A DNA stretch of 64,000 bases from Rhizobium favelukesii (GCF_000577275.2 NZ_HG916852.1:2545001-2609000), one strand, 5' to 3'. Positions 8,861 to 18,723 are shown, counted from the stretch's first letter. Translations and numbers: made by a program. The notes: generated by a model not told the origin, from the letters alone.

Positions 8861-8960
8861 ATCTCACGGTTCCCTCCACTGCCGAACCCCAAAAAGCTGG
8901 CCGCGCGAGAATGCGGCCAGACTTATGCACGATCGCCAAACGATTGCCGGCGAGACATCC

Positions 8961-9482
8961 TTAGCCCTGCGGCGTCAACGTCATGGACGTCCCGGTTGCA
9001 GCAACGTTGAGGCCGAGCTGGCCGGTCACGCTCAGCGTCTGCAAGTGGACCGAGCCACTGGTGCCGCCAACGAGGATGTTGGCACCGACACCGGCAACGA
9101 GCGTCGCTTCAGCCGATGCGCCTTGGTAGAGGCCGCCCAGCGAGCCATGATGGTATCCCGTGGTCGGTGCAAACACCGCCCACACAATCCGGCCGCGCGT
9201 GGTAAACCCGACATCGACGCCCAACTTACGGATCGCACCTGTGTACCGATCCTGCGCCTCGCTGCCCGAGGTCGGGCTAAACACGCAATCGACCGATTTT
9301 GCCGAACCGAGGACGTAACCAACACCGCCACCGATATCGCAAGTCAGGATCCCGATCTTGACACCGTCACGCGCGTCGGCCTCAGGCGCTTGGTAGGTGG
9401 TCACCAAATCGGCCGCGATAACACTCGAGGCCAGGGCTTGCACCAGGGATGCGGCAGCAACAACGGTCGCGATCTTCTTCAT
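8961..9482 (-). CDS. DUF992 exported protein
   Basis: A 173-residue protein with a signal peptide (KKIATVVAAASLVQALASSVIA, cleavage near AADL). The body reads VKIGILTCDIGGGVGYVLGSAKSVDCVF and later GRIVWAVFAPTTGY and LGGLYQGASAEATLVAGVGANILVGG, the signature of DUF992. Members are small periplasmic or outer-membrane-associated beta-rich proteins of unknown role, common in Rhizobiales. Two ATGs are adjacent; the second (9482) has the better six-base spacing from AAGGAG, and the alternative is 9485. Confidence 0.8.
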   Translation of the reverse strand: MKKIATVVAAASLVQALASSVIAADLVTTYQAPEADARDGVKIGILTCDIGGGVGYVLGSAKSVDCVFSPTSGSEAQDRYTGAIRKLGVDVGFTTRGRIVWAVFAPTTGYHHGSLGGLYQGASAEATLVAGVGANILVGGTSGSVHLQTLSVTGQLGLNVAATGTSMTLTPQG

Positions 9483-9646
9483 CATTTTCTCCTTGTATTG
9501 GCCGGAGATAGATAGCGTATCGCTGCGGTTTACCAATGCCGTTGATGCATGGCTGCCCTTCGTATCTTGCAGCATGACGCTGTCTGAAAGCAATTCGTGC
9601 CGCCGCGACTGGCACCAGGCGCCTGTCCGGGCTGCCGAAACAGCGC

Positions 9647-9679
9647 GATCACGGCGAAGCCCAAGGCGCCGCCGTGATC
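9647..9679 (-). terminator. inverted repeat downstream of the binding-protein gene
   Basis: GATCACGGCG (9647-9656) and CGCCGTGATC (9670-9679) are perfect 10-bp arms around a 13-base loop, 28 bases past the binding-protein stop codon. A T-run is lacking, so this is a hairpin of terminator type at best. Confidence 0.45.
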
Positions 9680-9707
9680 CGTGAGCCCGATCGTGAGGCG
9701 ACCCGAG

Positions 9708-10637
9708 CTAGTTGAGGTTTTCGAACTGAGCCATGTTCCGCTGGGTAACGAGCTGGAACGGGATCCAGACCTCACGATCCAGTTTCTCGCCCCTCGCCGC
9801 CTTGACTGCTGCGTCAATCGATCCCTTGCCCTGCCCTTTCGCGTCCTGGAACACGGTGACCTTGAGGTCTCCAGCCTTCATTGCCTGCAGGGCCTCGGGC
9901 GTGGCGTCGATGCCGGCGACGAGGATCTTGTCGGTCGATGCACCTGAATTCTTGAGTGCGGCAATCGCGCCCAGCGCCATTTCGTCGTTGTTGGCGATGA
10001 CCGCATCGAATTCCAAACCCGACGTCAGCCAATTCGAGACCAGGTCGGCACCGTTCACTCGGCTCCAGCTTCCGACTTGCTCCTGAACCACTTTGAGGCC
10101 GCTGCATTCGGGTGTCTTGATGACGTCGTGCACATCCTGCGTCCGCTGACGGGCTGCCTGGCTGGTCAAGTCACCGATCATGATAACGACATTTCCCTTG
10201 CCGCCGAGCATCCGACAGACTTCCTTGGTCTGCAGGGTCCCGGATTCGATTTCGTTGGAGCCGACAAAGGCCTGCTGCTTGCCGAGCGTCGACAGATCGG
10301 TGGGCTGCACGTTCACGTAGATGAGGGGAATGCCGGCCTCTTCGGCAACCTTGCTGAGCGCGGGTGTGCCATCTGAATCGACGGGATCGACGATGATCGC
10401 GGATACGCCGCTGGTCGCAAAGTTGCGGACCTGATCGAGCTGCTTGTTGACGTCAGTCGTCGCGTCCTCGATCTGCAATTCCACCCCGATCGACTTGGCA
10501 TAGGCGTCCATGCCGTTGACGATCAGCGTTTGGAAGTTATTCGACAGCGTGCCCATTGAAACGCCAATGCGTTCAGCAGCATGAGTTTGAGTTGAAAGCA
10601 CCAGTGCGAGTGCGCTGGCGCTCAAGAATTTAAGCAT
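9708..10637 (-). CDS. periplasmic sugar-binding protein of an ABC importer (RbsB/MocB type)
   Basis: A 309-residue periplasmic binding protein of the ribose/inositol class (Peripla_BP_4). A signal peptide ends near THAAERIG. The conserved segments are RIGVSMGTLSNNFQTLIVNG, VSAIIVDPVDSDG, IPLIYVNVQP, FVGSNEIESG, FDAVIANNDEMALGAIAAL and ILVAGIDATPEALQAMKAG. GGGAGGAGAAC precedes the ATG at 10637. No ATPase or permease is adjacent, as is also the case for mocB of the rhizopine locus. One of the four shared cluster motifs lies 76 bases upstream, which places it in the same regulon as the oxygenase genes. Confidence 0.88.
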   Translation of the reverse strand: MLKFLSASALALVLSTQTHAAERIGVSMGTLSNNFQTLIVNGMDAYAKSIGVELQIEDATTDVNKQLDQVRNFATSGVSAIIVDPVDSDGTPALSKVAEEAGIPLIYVNVQPTDLSTLGKQQAFVGSNEIESGTLQTKEVCRMLGGKGNVVIMIGDLTSQAARQRTQDVHDVIKTPECSGLKVVQEQVGSWSRVNGADLVSNWLTSGLEFDAVIANNDEMALGAIAALKNSGASTDKILVAGIDATPEALQAMKAGDLKVTVFQDAKGQGKGSIDAAVKAARGEKLDREVWIPFQLVTQRNMAQFENLN

Positions 10638-10712
10638 GTTCTCCTCCCAGAGATGGTGCGGCACCCGATGTCCGCATCAAGACGGTAGCCGCGCTCAAAC
10701 TCCTCGTCCGCG

Positions 10713-10735
10713 AAAATAATGATGAAAAAACCTCA
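10713..10735 (-). promoter_or_regulatory. cluster motif copy 1, likely LacI operator
   Basis: On the minus strand this reads TGAGGTTTTTTCATCA followed by a T-rich tail. It fits the 16-bp consensus TGAGGTKTTYTSATCA shared with 11976, 13064 and 15556. It lies 76 bases upstream of the binding-protein start. Confidence 0.6.
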
Positions 10736-10763
10736 TCTTGGGAGCCGCGCCGGTCCTCCGGCC

Positions 10764-10855
10764 AGCAAAAAGCCAGGCTGTATTTGGACATGCAAAACCC
10801 CCGAAGGTTGATGTCCAACTTTCGGGGGTCAGTTCATATAGCCGGGCTTTTTGCT
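10764..10855. terminator. nested inverted repeats, likely bidirectional terminator
   Basis: The outer arms are 20 bases (10764-10783 and 10836-10855, differing at two positions) with the core AGCAAAAAGCC. The inner arms are 14 bases (10797-10810 and 10816-10829, ACCCCCGAA core, one G-T pair) around a five-base loop. The arrangement puts a GC hairpin followed by a T-run on both strands. It sits just past the stop codon of the membrane hydroxylase gene and upstream of the binding-protein promoter, so it probably insulates the two transcripts. Confidence 0.65.
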
Positions 10856-10874
10856 CAGGAGGAGGATCGAACTT

Positions 10875-11909
10875 TCAACTTGCCTGCTGCCGTCCGCGCG
10901 CCTTCTTTTCCTGGCGCCGGCGTGCCTGTTCCATAAACCGCTTGTCCATCCGCTCCTGCGCCTCGGCCGAGCCGTCGTGGAAAGTGCCGAACCACTTGTC
11001 GAGCGGGATCACGCCGTCAGCGTAGTTGCATTCGAAGTACTTGTGATGGAGGTAGTGGTCGTAAGCGTGGGTGTCGATCGCGCTGTCCTCGCCAAAGACG
11101 ATCTTGTCGAAGCCGGCATGTCCGGGGGCCGGAGCAAGGCCGGCATGCGCAAGATGAAAGATCGCATGGACGGGGTTGGACGGCACGACCCAGTGGATCA
11201 GCACACCCGAAAAATAAAGCAGGTGTTCGACAGGATGCATTGCCAGACCGGACCAGGGGCCAGGATTGACGTTGTTGTGATGCAGCTTGTGGATGGCATG
11301 GTAGAGCGGCGGCCAGTGGATCAGACGATGAACCAGGTAGAAATGCAGGTCCCGAAACGTCGGGATCGAAAACATCACGATGGCACAGTAGACCGGATGG
11401 TCCGCGAACGAGACATAGGGAATGATACCGTTGGCGAAAGCCCAGAGCGTCAGCACTTCGAAAGCCGTCCAGATCGGCACGGCGCTGGCGAAGGTCCAGA
11501 TGACGTTGTCGATGGTTTGATTTCCGAACAGAAACGCGTCGTTGCCGACCGACGGCCATTTCGCGTTGTATTTGAAGCTCGTCCCCTGCTTGCGTTGCAT
11601 GTAAAGCCGCAGATGGAACATCCCGAAGAAGACGAGCACGAGGGCGGCGTTGCGGATCACAAGGTAGGCGATCCAGCCGACCGAAAAGCTCTTCATCGTC
11701 TCGAGCGACGGCGTCGCATACAGCCAGAGCAATGTCCCGATGACCGCATAGAGCACGTTCCAGGGCATCAGATATCCCGGATAGCCAAAGACCCACTTCA
11801 AAAATCGGATCGGCTGCACCGGCCACACAAATACAGGCGGGTAGGAAAGCAGTTTGAACGGCGCCCAGTCGCCACGCTTGTTGCGCTTGCCGAAAAGTGT
11901 ATCGTCCAT
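10875..11909 (-). CDS. sterol desaturase/fatty acid hydroxylase-family membrane di-iron enzyme
   Basis: A 344-residue integral membrane protein. Histidine clusters that bind the di-iron centre are visible: HFYLVHRLIH (about residues 189-198), HAIHKLHH (about 207-214) and HAYDHYLHH (about 285-293), plus HPVEH between them. Four or more hydrophobic segments surround them. The family inserts oxygen into unactivated C-H bonds using electrons from a ferredoxin or cytochrome. Here MocE ferredoxin and MocF reductase genes lie in the same locus and could supply them. The start at 11909 has GGAGGAG upstream. The gene is divergent from the LacI gene, with a shared motif between them. It replaces, in position and chemistry, the alkane-hydroxylase-like MocD of the rhizopine locus; that equivalence is my inference. 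Confidence 0.85.
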   Translation of the reverse strand: MDDTLFGKRNKRGDWAPFKLLSYPPVFVWPVQPIRFLKWVFGYPGYLMPWNVLYAVIGTLLWLYATPSLETMKSFSVGWIAYLVIRNAALVLVFFGMFHLRLYMQRKQGTSFKYNAKWPSVGNDAFLFGNQTIDNVIWTFASAVPIWTAFEVLTLWAFANGIIPYVSFADHPVYCAIVMFSIPTFRDLHFYLVHRLIHWPPLYHAIHKLHHNNVNPGPWSGLAMHPVEHLLYFSGVLIHWVVPSNPVHAIFHLAHAGLAPAPGHAGFDKIVFGEDSAIDTHAYDHYLHHKYFECNYADGVIPLDKWFGTFHDGSAEAQERMDKRFMEQARRRQEKKARGRQQAS

Positions 11910-11975
11910 TGCCACTCCTCCGTATCGAATATTCCTTAAAATACCGAAGCAGCTCATGTCAGCCCACACATTGCT

Positions 11976-11998
11976 TGAGGTGTTTTCATCATTTTGCA
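11976..11998 (+). promoter_or_regulatory. cluster motif copy 2, in the divergent hydroxylase/LacI promoter region
   Basis: TGAGGTGTTTTCATCA followed by TTTTGCA. It matches the shared 16-bp consensus and lies 52 bases upstream of the LacI start codon and 67 bases from the hydroxylase start. It is placed to control both directions. Confidence 0.62.
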
Positions 11999-12049
11999 AC
12001 TATACTCATGTGCTGCCGCCGACCGATAGTTCGGCGGGAGGAGCCAAAC

Positions 12050-13057
12050 ATGTCCAAAGTGACTTTGAAGGACGTCGCCAGAGAGGCGAAGCTCGGATTA
12101 GCAACCGTCGAACGTGTCATCAATGGCCGAGGCGGGGTTACGGAGAAGACCATCGAAAAGGTCATTCGAGCGGCCAAGAAGCTGGAGTACGGGACGCGCC
12201 AGTCGCATTTCAACCGCGGCGCAATCCGCATAGAGGTCATCCTGGTCCGCCCCGAAACGAGCTTCTTTGCACGGCTGAACCAAGCCTTCGAACGGATCGC
12301 CGCATCACTGGACAAGAACGTCATACTGCACCGGACCTTCGTCAAGGAGAGTGATCCTGTCGGGATGGCTCGACACGTTGCCAATCCGGCTTTCCGGCGT
12401 TCCGGACTGATCATCTGTGCGCCTGATGACGCAAGGGTCAGCGCCAGTCTTCGCAAGGTGAGCGCCGCTGGCGTAAAAGTGGTTCAAATCGTTGCCTGTT
12501 GCGATCCGGATATTCCGTTCGTCGGAATTGACGACTACGCCGCCGGTCGTTGTGCGGCCTATTACATGACCGGCATGCTCGGCGCGGGACATGGCAGACT
12601 CGTTGCGCTCTGTCATAGCGGAGCCTACGCAAACCACCGCCAGCGCATCAAAGGATTTTCCGACTATATCGCCGAGAAAGGTTCTACCCAGCATTCCTTC
12701 ACGCTGGTAATGTTTGGTCATGACGACGATCTTCAATCGGCTGAACTGTTGAACGAGGCGCTTCGCTGCAACCAAGATATTATCGGTGTCTATTCGGCAG
12801 GCGGCGGCGACGAAGGCGTGGCCATCGTCTTGCAACAATGGGCAAAGCAGAAAGATGTCTTCTGGGTCGGCCACGAGCTAACGGACAAGAAGAAGCGCCA
12901 TCTGCAATCTGGCCTCATGGACATATGCATCGACCAGACGCCCGAAGTTCAGGCGCGCCGTTCCGTCGACATGATCCTGCGTAAGCTCGACATTGTCAGC
13001 ACCGAGATCATTATCGATCCCGTGCGCTTCATGACGATCAACGCCCAGAACGTCTAG
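12050..13057 (+). CDS. LacI-family transcriptional regulator
   Basis: A 335-residue regulator. The N-terminal helix-turn-helix and hinge are clear at residues 3-50 (VTLKDVAREAKLGLATVERV, INGRGGVTEKT, KKLEYG). The rest is a periplasmic-binding-protein fold that would bind a sugar-like effector (GLIICAPDD, FVGIDDYAAGR, GVYSAGGGDEG, VFWVGHELTD). The start has GGGAGGAG upstream. It sits in the middle of the catabolic locus and is the only regulator there, so it is the natural candidate for the protein that binds the four TGAGGT motifs, including one in its own promoter. Confidence 0.9.
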   Translation: MSKVTLKDVAREAKLGLATVERVINGRGGVTEKTIEKVIRAAKKLEYGTRQSHFNRGAIRIEVILVRPETSFFARLNQAFERIAASLDKNVILHRTFVKESDPVGMARHVANPAFRRSGLIICAPDDARVSASLRKVSAAGVKVVQIVACCDPDIPFVGIDDYAAGRCAAYYMTGMLGAGHGRLVALCHSGAYANHRQRIKGFSDYIAEKGSTQHSFTLVMFGHDDDLQSAELLNEALRCNQDIIGVYSAGGGDEGVAIVLQQWAKQKDVFWVGHELTDKKKRHLQSGLMDICIDQTPEVQARRSVDMILRKLDIVSTEIIIDPVRFMTINAQNV

Positions 13058-13063
13058 CCGTCA

Positions 13064-13086
13064 TCGTGTTTGATCAGAACACCTCA
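13064..13086 (-). promoter_or_regulatory. cluster motif copy 3, upstream of the TIM-barrel gene
   Basis: On the minus strand this reads TGAGGTGTTCTGATCA followed by AACACGA. It starts seven bases after the LacI stop codon and ends 67 bases before the TIM-barrel start codon. The TGATCA core is palindromic and GTGTT/AACAC flank it on both sides, so the site has partial dyad symmetry. Confidence 0.6.
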
Positions 13087-13153
13087 AGGAACACACTCGC
13101 CAAGACCGCAATTTCGTGCTGTCTAGCCCCCAACCGAACCTGTGGAGGCGCCG

Positions 13154-13990
13154 ATGCAGTCCCTGTCCGTCTTCCAGTCTCTCTGGGCAATGGAGCGCCG
13201 CAGCGCCATCCAGCCGGAACTCTCGCTTGAAGAGAGCATCGAGCGGATTGCGGAGACAGGTTTCGACGGTGTGAGCGCCCATTGGTTCGACCGCGGCTAC
13301 GTCAGGCGCTTGCACTCGCTGCTAAGGTCACATGGACTGAAGGCTGAGGGTCAATGCTTCCCGAAGAGCGTGGACGATCTCAAGCCCGTGCTGGAGAACG
13401 CTGCCGAATACGATGTTGCCCACATATGTCTGCAACCCGACGTCCGGCTTCGCCGCATCGAGGACTGTCTTCCGTTGCTCGAGGGCTGGCAGCGACTGAG
13501 TGATGAGGCGAAGATTCCGGCCTATATCGAGACGCATCGCGACCGGATGACGACCGACCTCTTCTTCACGCTCGATCTCTTGGATCAACGTCCCGGTCTC
13601 CGGCTGCTCGGCGATCTTTCACACTTTCTTGTCGGGCGCGAATTTGCCTGGCCGGTATCGGCCGAGCACCATGCCATGATCCAGCGCATCCTCGACAGCT
13701 CGTGGTCCTTCCATGGACGTGTCGCCTCGCGCGAACAGGTGCAGATAGAAATCTCGTTCCCTCACCATCAGCCATGGGTCGATCTCTTCATGGACTGGTG
13801 GGACTATGGCTTTCGGAGCTGGCGCCGCCGGGCCGGGCCCGATGATACACTCGCCTTTACCTGTGAACTCGGCCCAAAGCCCTACGCCATCACCGGCCGT
13901 GACGGCGAAGACACCACCGACCGGTGGGAGGAAGCACTGCTGCTGAAGGAGCGGGTGACAGAACTCTGGGCACGCACCGCTGACAATTGA
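13154..13990 (+). CDS. sugar phosphate isomerase/epimerase-like TIM barrel (MocC/IolE-like role)
   Basis: A 278-residue AP-endonuclease-2-type TIM barrel. Recognisable barrel motifs are ESIERIAETGFDGVSAHWF, the glutamate in IPAYIETHRDRM, and the metal-ligand segment LLGDLSHFLVGREFA, with a later LAFTCELGPKPYAI. The closest functional analogy in this gene context is MocC/IolE, which act on inosose-type cyclitols, but the substrate is not defined by the sequence. TGGAGG stands five bases before the ATG at 13154. It is followed 29 bases later by the formaldehyde dehydrogenase gene, so the two probably share a transcript. Confidence 0.75.
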   Translation: MQSLSVFQSLWAMERRSAIQPELSLEESIERIAETGFDGVSAHWFDRGYVRRLHSLLRSHGLKAEGQCFPKSVDDLKPVLENAAEYDVAHICLQPDVRLRRIEDCLPLLEGWQRLSDEAKIPAYIETHRDRMTTDLFFTLDLLDQRPGLRLLGDLSHFLVGREFAWPVSAEHHAMIQRILDSSWSFHGRVASREQVQIEISFPHHQPWVDLFMDWWDYGFRSWRRRAGPDDTLAFTCELGPKPYAITGRDGEDTTDRWEEALLLKERVTELWARTADN

Positions 13991-14019
13991 CCGTAAGTAA
14001 CGATCTGGGAGGAATACAA

Positions 14020-15147
<1,128 letters not shown>

Positions 15148-15640
15148 GGACCGACCTGGGTTCGGTATCGTTTGTACAGGGCTGAATCACACCCGAGAAG
15201 ACCTGCCCATACCCGGCATGAACGCGCCGGCCACAAGGGCGCGCGCCCGCGATAACAGTCACGATCCACGTATGTGGGCGGCCGTTTGGCTGGAGACAGT
15301 CTCTGGCGGGCGGTCGCTCCCGTGGCAACGGCGGCGCGCCGTCCTCTGGATTATCGGCTGTAGGCTGGCTCGCCATGAGAGAGGACGTTTTTTTCATCAC
15401 GAGCCGATCCCTTTCCGCGCTCGTCCTGAAGCCGCCCTCCGATGCCCCGCGGTGGTCCAACCTCTCGGGCGTTCTATCGGGCCCGCTCAGATGCTCACCA
15501 CTGACAGCTTTGCGGATTGCCTTCGGGATATGTACCGAGGCACGCTGCCAGCGTCTGAGGTTTTTTGATCATTTTTTCTGCCGCGCCGGCCTGCGTTTTG
15601 GCCTAGCCTCAATCAAGCAATAAAAGCTTGGGAGGATCGG
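15148..15640. other. intergenic region before the ferredoxin gene, with cluster motif copy 4
   Basis: A 490-base region with no convincing gene on either strand; short frames present have no ribosome binding site or family features. It probably holds the promoter of the mocE-mocF-dehydrogenase transcript. The copy of the shared motif is at 15556-15578, 63 bases before the start codon. Confidence 0.5.
15556..15578 (+). promoter_or_regulatory. cluster motif copy 4, upstream of the MocE gene
   Basis: TGAGGTTTTTTGATCA followed by TTTTTTC. It matches the 16-bp consensus at every conserved position and contains the palindromic TGATCA core. Confidence 0.62.
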
Positions 15641-15955
15641 ATGAGCGCGTGGATTAAGGCCTGTGGAATCGATGACATCGACAATGAGGACGTGATCCGT
15701 TTCGATCACGAAGACAAGTCCTTCGCCATATACAGGAGCCCCGATGACAGCTTCTACGCGACCGATGGGATGTGCTCCCACGAAAAGGTTCATCTCGCCG
15801 ACGGGTTGGTGACAGAGAACATCATCGAGTGTCCAAAGCACAACGGCAGGTTTGACTACCGCACCGGCGAGGCACGCGGAGCACCCGTGTGCGTCAATCT
15901 CAGGACCTACCGAACGAAGGTGGAAGACGGCAGCGTCTATCTTGGCTTGGAGTGA
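15641..15955 (+). CDS. mocE: MocE-family Rieske-type [2Fe-2S] ferredoxin
   Basis: A 104-residue soluble ferredoxin. The Rieske cluster ligands are visible as CSH (GMCSHEKVHLADG, about residues 44-57) and CPKH (IIECPKHNGRFDYRTGEARG, about residues 63-83). The family carries electrons to oxygenases; MocE is the ferredoxin of the rhizopine demethylation system. GGGAGGAT precedes the start. MocF starts six bases after the stop codon, so the pair is co-translated from one transcript, and the membrane hydroxylase at 10875 is the likely terminal oxygenase. Confidence 0.88.
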   Translation: MSAWIKACGIDDIDNEDVIRFDHEDKSFAIYRSPDDSFYATDGMCSHEKVHLADGLVTENIIECPKHNGRFDYRTGEARGAPVCVNLRTYRTKVEDGSVYLGLE

Positions 15956-15961
15956 CGCGCG

Positions 15962-17185
15962 ATGGAGGAATTTGTCATCGTCGGAGGGGGCCAGTGTGGC
16001 GCCAGAGCAGCGCTCGCACTGCGCGATCAGGGATTTGATGGTCGCGTCACCTTGATCGGAGAGGAACGGCACCTTCCCTACGAGCGTCCGCCCTTGTCAA
16101 AAGAGCATCTGATGTCTTCGGCGGGTATCGAGCCTCCTTTCATCGTCAGCAGTACCGTCCTCGCAGAGCGATCGATCGCGATGCTGACCGGCGATGCGGC
16201 TGTCAGACTGGACCGTGAAAGCCACTCCGTGCAATTGGCGAGCGGACGCCGCGTTTCCTATGACAAATTGCTGCTCGCGACAGGTTCGTCCCCTCGACGG
16301 CTCTCCTCCGTGGAAGGCATGGACCATGTTTTCTATTTGCGCACGCATGACGACGCGCAGCGCCTGTCGCAACGTCTTGTCGCCGGAGGGCACCTGGCGA
16401 TCATCGGCGCCGGCTTCATTGGTTTGGAGCTGGCGGCAGCGGCCAGGAAAAGGGGCCTCGAGGTCACGGTCATCGAAGCGCTGCCGCGCATCTTGATGCG
16501 GGCGGTACCGGAGGAAATCGCAGCCAACGTTCATGCGCTCCACGAGGCGCATGGCGTACGCATCCTTTGCGGTACAAGCGTCGGACAAGTCGCAGCGCAT
16601 GCGGCGGGCGTCACCCTCTCCGTGAACGGCGGCGAAATTCTCGACGCGACGAGCCTGGTCGTCGGGATCGGCGCCGAACCCCGGTGCGAACTCGCGCGTC
16701 AGGCAGGGCTCTCGGTCGAGAACGGCATTGCCGTCGACGTCGCACTCCAAACCAACGATCCGGCAATCTTCGCCGCCGGGGATTGCTGCTCGTTTCCCTA
16801 CGAAGGCAAGAGGATCCGTCTGGAAGCATGGCGCAACGCGCAGGATCAGGGTGTGCACGCGTCGGCCAATATGCTGGGCGCGAAAAAGCCCTACGAGATC
16901 ATTCCCTGGTTCTGGTCGGACCAATACGATTTCTCGCTGCAAATCGAAGGCTTAGCCAATGAAGCGACAAGCACGATCATTCGGCAGATCGACGAGGAGA
17001 CGGTGATCCTGTTCCATCTCGCCGACGATCATCGGCTGCTGGCGGCGAGCGGTTGGGGACGCGGCAATCGGATTGCCCGGGACATCAAGATTGCCGAGAT
17101 GTTGATCACACAGCGCGCCAAACCCGCGCCAGACGCGTTGTCATCGCCTGCAGTGAGCTTGAAATCTCTCCTGTCGCGGTCATAG
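15962..17185 (+). CDS. mocF: MocF-like ferredoxin reductase (FAD, NAD(P)H)
   Basis: A 407-residue flavoprotein of the rhodocoxin/putidaredoxin reductase type. It has an FAD site FVIVGGGQCGARAALALRDQG at residues 3-23, HLPYERPPLSKEHL, the NAD(P)H site LAIIGAGFIGLELAAAARKRG near residues 143-163, and IFAAGDCCSF. The reductase C-terminal domain covers about 320-400 (PWFWSDQYDFSLQIEG). It passes electrons from NAD(P)H to the adjacent ferredoxin. GGAG at the end of mocE serves as its ribosome binding site. The Gfo/Idh gene follows after 44 bases. Confidence 0.87.
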   Translation: MEEFVIVGGGQCGARAALALRDQGFDGRVTLIGEERHLPYERPPLSKEHLMSSAGIEPPFIVSSTVLAERSIAMLTGDAAVRLDRESHSVQLASGRRVSYDKLLLATGSSPRRLSSVEGMDHVFYLRTHDDAQRLSQRLVAGGHLAIIGAGFIGLELAAAARKRGLEVTVIEALPRILMRAVPEEIAANVHALHEAHGVRILCGTSVGQVAAHAAGVTLSVNGGEILDATSLVVGIGAEPRCELARQAGLSVENGIAVDVALQTNDPAIFAAGDCCSFPYEGKRIRLEAWRNAQDQGVHASANMLGAKKPYEIIPWFWSDQYDFSLQIEGLANEATSTIIRQIDEETVILFHLADDHRLLAASGWGRGNRIARDIKIAEMLITQRAKPAPDALSSPAVSLKSLLSRS

Positions 17186-17229
17186 ACTTGCCCGGGAGGC
17201 AGGGTGGCGATTTTCGAATGGGAGGGTCA

Positions 17230-18230
17230 ATGAAAGAGATCAGGATCGGTATCATCGGAACCGGCGTTATGGGTGCCGATCACGCGGCTATTCTTGCCGA
17301 GGGCGTTGCGAATGCCAGGCTGGTTGCCGTTCAGGATTTCGATCGCAGTCGAGCCGAAACGATTGCCGCATCCCTTGGTGTACGGGCCATTGCGGACGCG
17401 GACACACTGATCGGCGATCCCGACATCGATGCCGTGATGGTCTGCTCACCAGACGGCACCCATGGGTCGCTAGCGTTGAAGGCAATTGCCGCCCGAAAGC
17501 CCGTCCTCGTCGAAAAACCGCTGGCAGGAAGCCTGGAGGATGCCGAGGCAATCGTTCGAGCCGAAGTCGCAGCTGGCCGTCGTCTCGTGCAGGTTGGTTT
17601 CATGCGGCGTTTCGATGCAGGCTACAGGGAGATGGAACAGGCGCTTGCCTCCGGCGAACTCGGGCGACCGCTGTTCTTGCACTGTGTTCACCGAAACGCC
17701 GTCGGGCCGGATTACCTCACATCCGAATTGGTGATTGCCAATTCCGCCGGCCACGAGTTCGACATCGCGCGGTACCTTCTTGACGACGAGATCACCTCGG
17801 CGATCGTCGCCAGCCCTCCGGCAACTCGAAACGCCCCGAACAGGCAGCCGCAGTTCATTCTGCTGCAGACCGGATCGGGTGTGGTGGTCGACATCGAGGT
17901 CTTCACCGACGCGCAGTACGGATACGACGTGCGGGCTGAACTTGTCTGCGAGGATGGAACCGTTGCTCTCGACCCAAGCCCGGCGACGACGCTGCGCGCC
18001 AAAGGCCACGACGGATTCCGAACGCCTGCCGATTGGCGGCCACGGTTCCGGCAGGCCTATCGTGCGCAGTTGGAAGCCTGGACGGCAGGCATTCTCACAC
18101 AGAAGCCATCAGGCTCAAGCGCATGGGACGGCCATATGGCGATGCTGGTGACAAAGGCTGCCTTCAGGCCTGGAAGACGGGCACCCGCGCCGCCGTTGAA
18201 ATCCCCCAAAAGCCGCCCCTGTATCGGTGA
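17230..18230 (+). pseudogene. Gfo/Idh/MocA-family dehydrogenase with a 3' frameshift
   Basis: An NAD(P)-dependent dehydrogenase of the inositol 2-dehydrogenase/MocA type. The Rossmann motif IGIIGTGVMGADHAAIL is at the N terminus, the catalytic lysine lies in VLVEKPLAGS, and GHEFDIARYLL carries the conserved His and Asp. The frame is intact for about 309 codons to AWDGHMAMLVTKA. At about 18157-18162 one base appears to be missing. The +1 frame continues with CLQAWKTGTRAAVEIPQKPP and LYR and a TGA at 18228-18230, which is the normal family ending. As written, the protein instead runs on for about 67 unrelated codons to 18366. The start at 17230 has GGAGGG just upstream; ATG 17218 is the alternative. 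Activity may be partly kept because only the tail is lost. Confidence 0.8.
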
Positions 18231-18337
18231 GACGGAAACCTGGCGGAGAAATCAGCTGGCCGCCAGGACTCAAGGACGGAATGGCGTGCCAGCCATGAAG
18301 GAACGAGAAGAGCCCGCTTCACACGCGAGGCTGGTCT

Positions 18338-18604
18338 CTATCGGCAAACCGTTCTGTACCGAGTGATGTAGTGATTATGGCTTCGATGCTGGTAAGGCAC
18401 CGTCCAGCACACGTCGCGGTAGGCGTAGCGTTGGCGGTCATAGTTACGGTACCTTGGGCCGTATCGGTAATAGCGCGGTGGTGGCGGATCGTCATAGTAC
18501 CTCGGGCCGCCGGAACCGAACTCGAAATATACACCTTGCGCGTCGGCAGGAGCACTCATCAGTACTGCTGCGAGGCCGGCCACTGCGAGAATCAACCGTT
18601 TCAT
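18338..18604 (-). CDS. small exported Tyr/Arg-rich protein
   Basis: An 88-residue protein with a clear signal peptide (MKRLILAVAGLAAVLMSAPADA). The mature part is rich in tyrosine, arginine and proline (RYYDDPPPPRYYRYGPRYRN) and ends with CWTVPYQHRSHNHYITRYRT and VCR; it has two cysteines. Such proteins are common and uncharacterised in Rhizobiaceae. GGAGACTG precedes the start. Confidence 0.7.
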   Translation of the reverse strand: MKRLILAVAGLAAVLMSAPADAQGVYFEFGSGGPRYYDDPPPPRYYRYGPRYRNYDRQRYAYRDVCWTVPYQHRSHNHYITRYRTVCR

Positions 18605-18723
18605 GGTCAGTCTCCTTTCTCTGGAGATTCAACGCCCCAGGCCCGTGTATGGTTCACGCGTTTGGGGTCCTATAGGACCTAAGTCCTACAAGTGACACCC
18701 CTCCCGATGGAACAACCGCAGAA

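Noticed and set aside
11000..11900. Sterol metabolism from the sterol desaturase family name
   Set aside because: The family covers many C-H hydroxylases, and the ferredoxin, reductase and sugar-type genes around it point to small-molecule catabolism instead.
10851..11939. A 362-codon plus-strand frame opposite the membrane hydroxylase gene
   Set aside because: The hydroxylase has all three histidine clusters and a good ribosome binding site; the opposite frame is His/Arg/Asp-rich noise.
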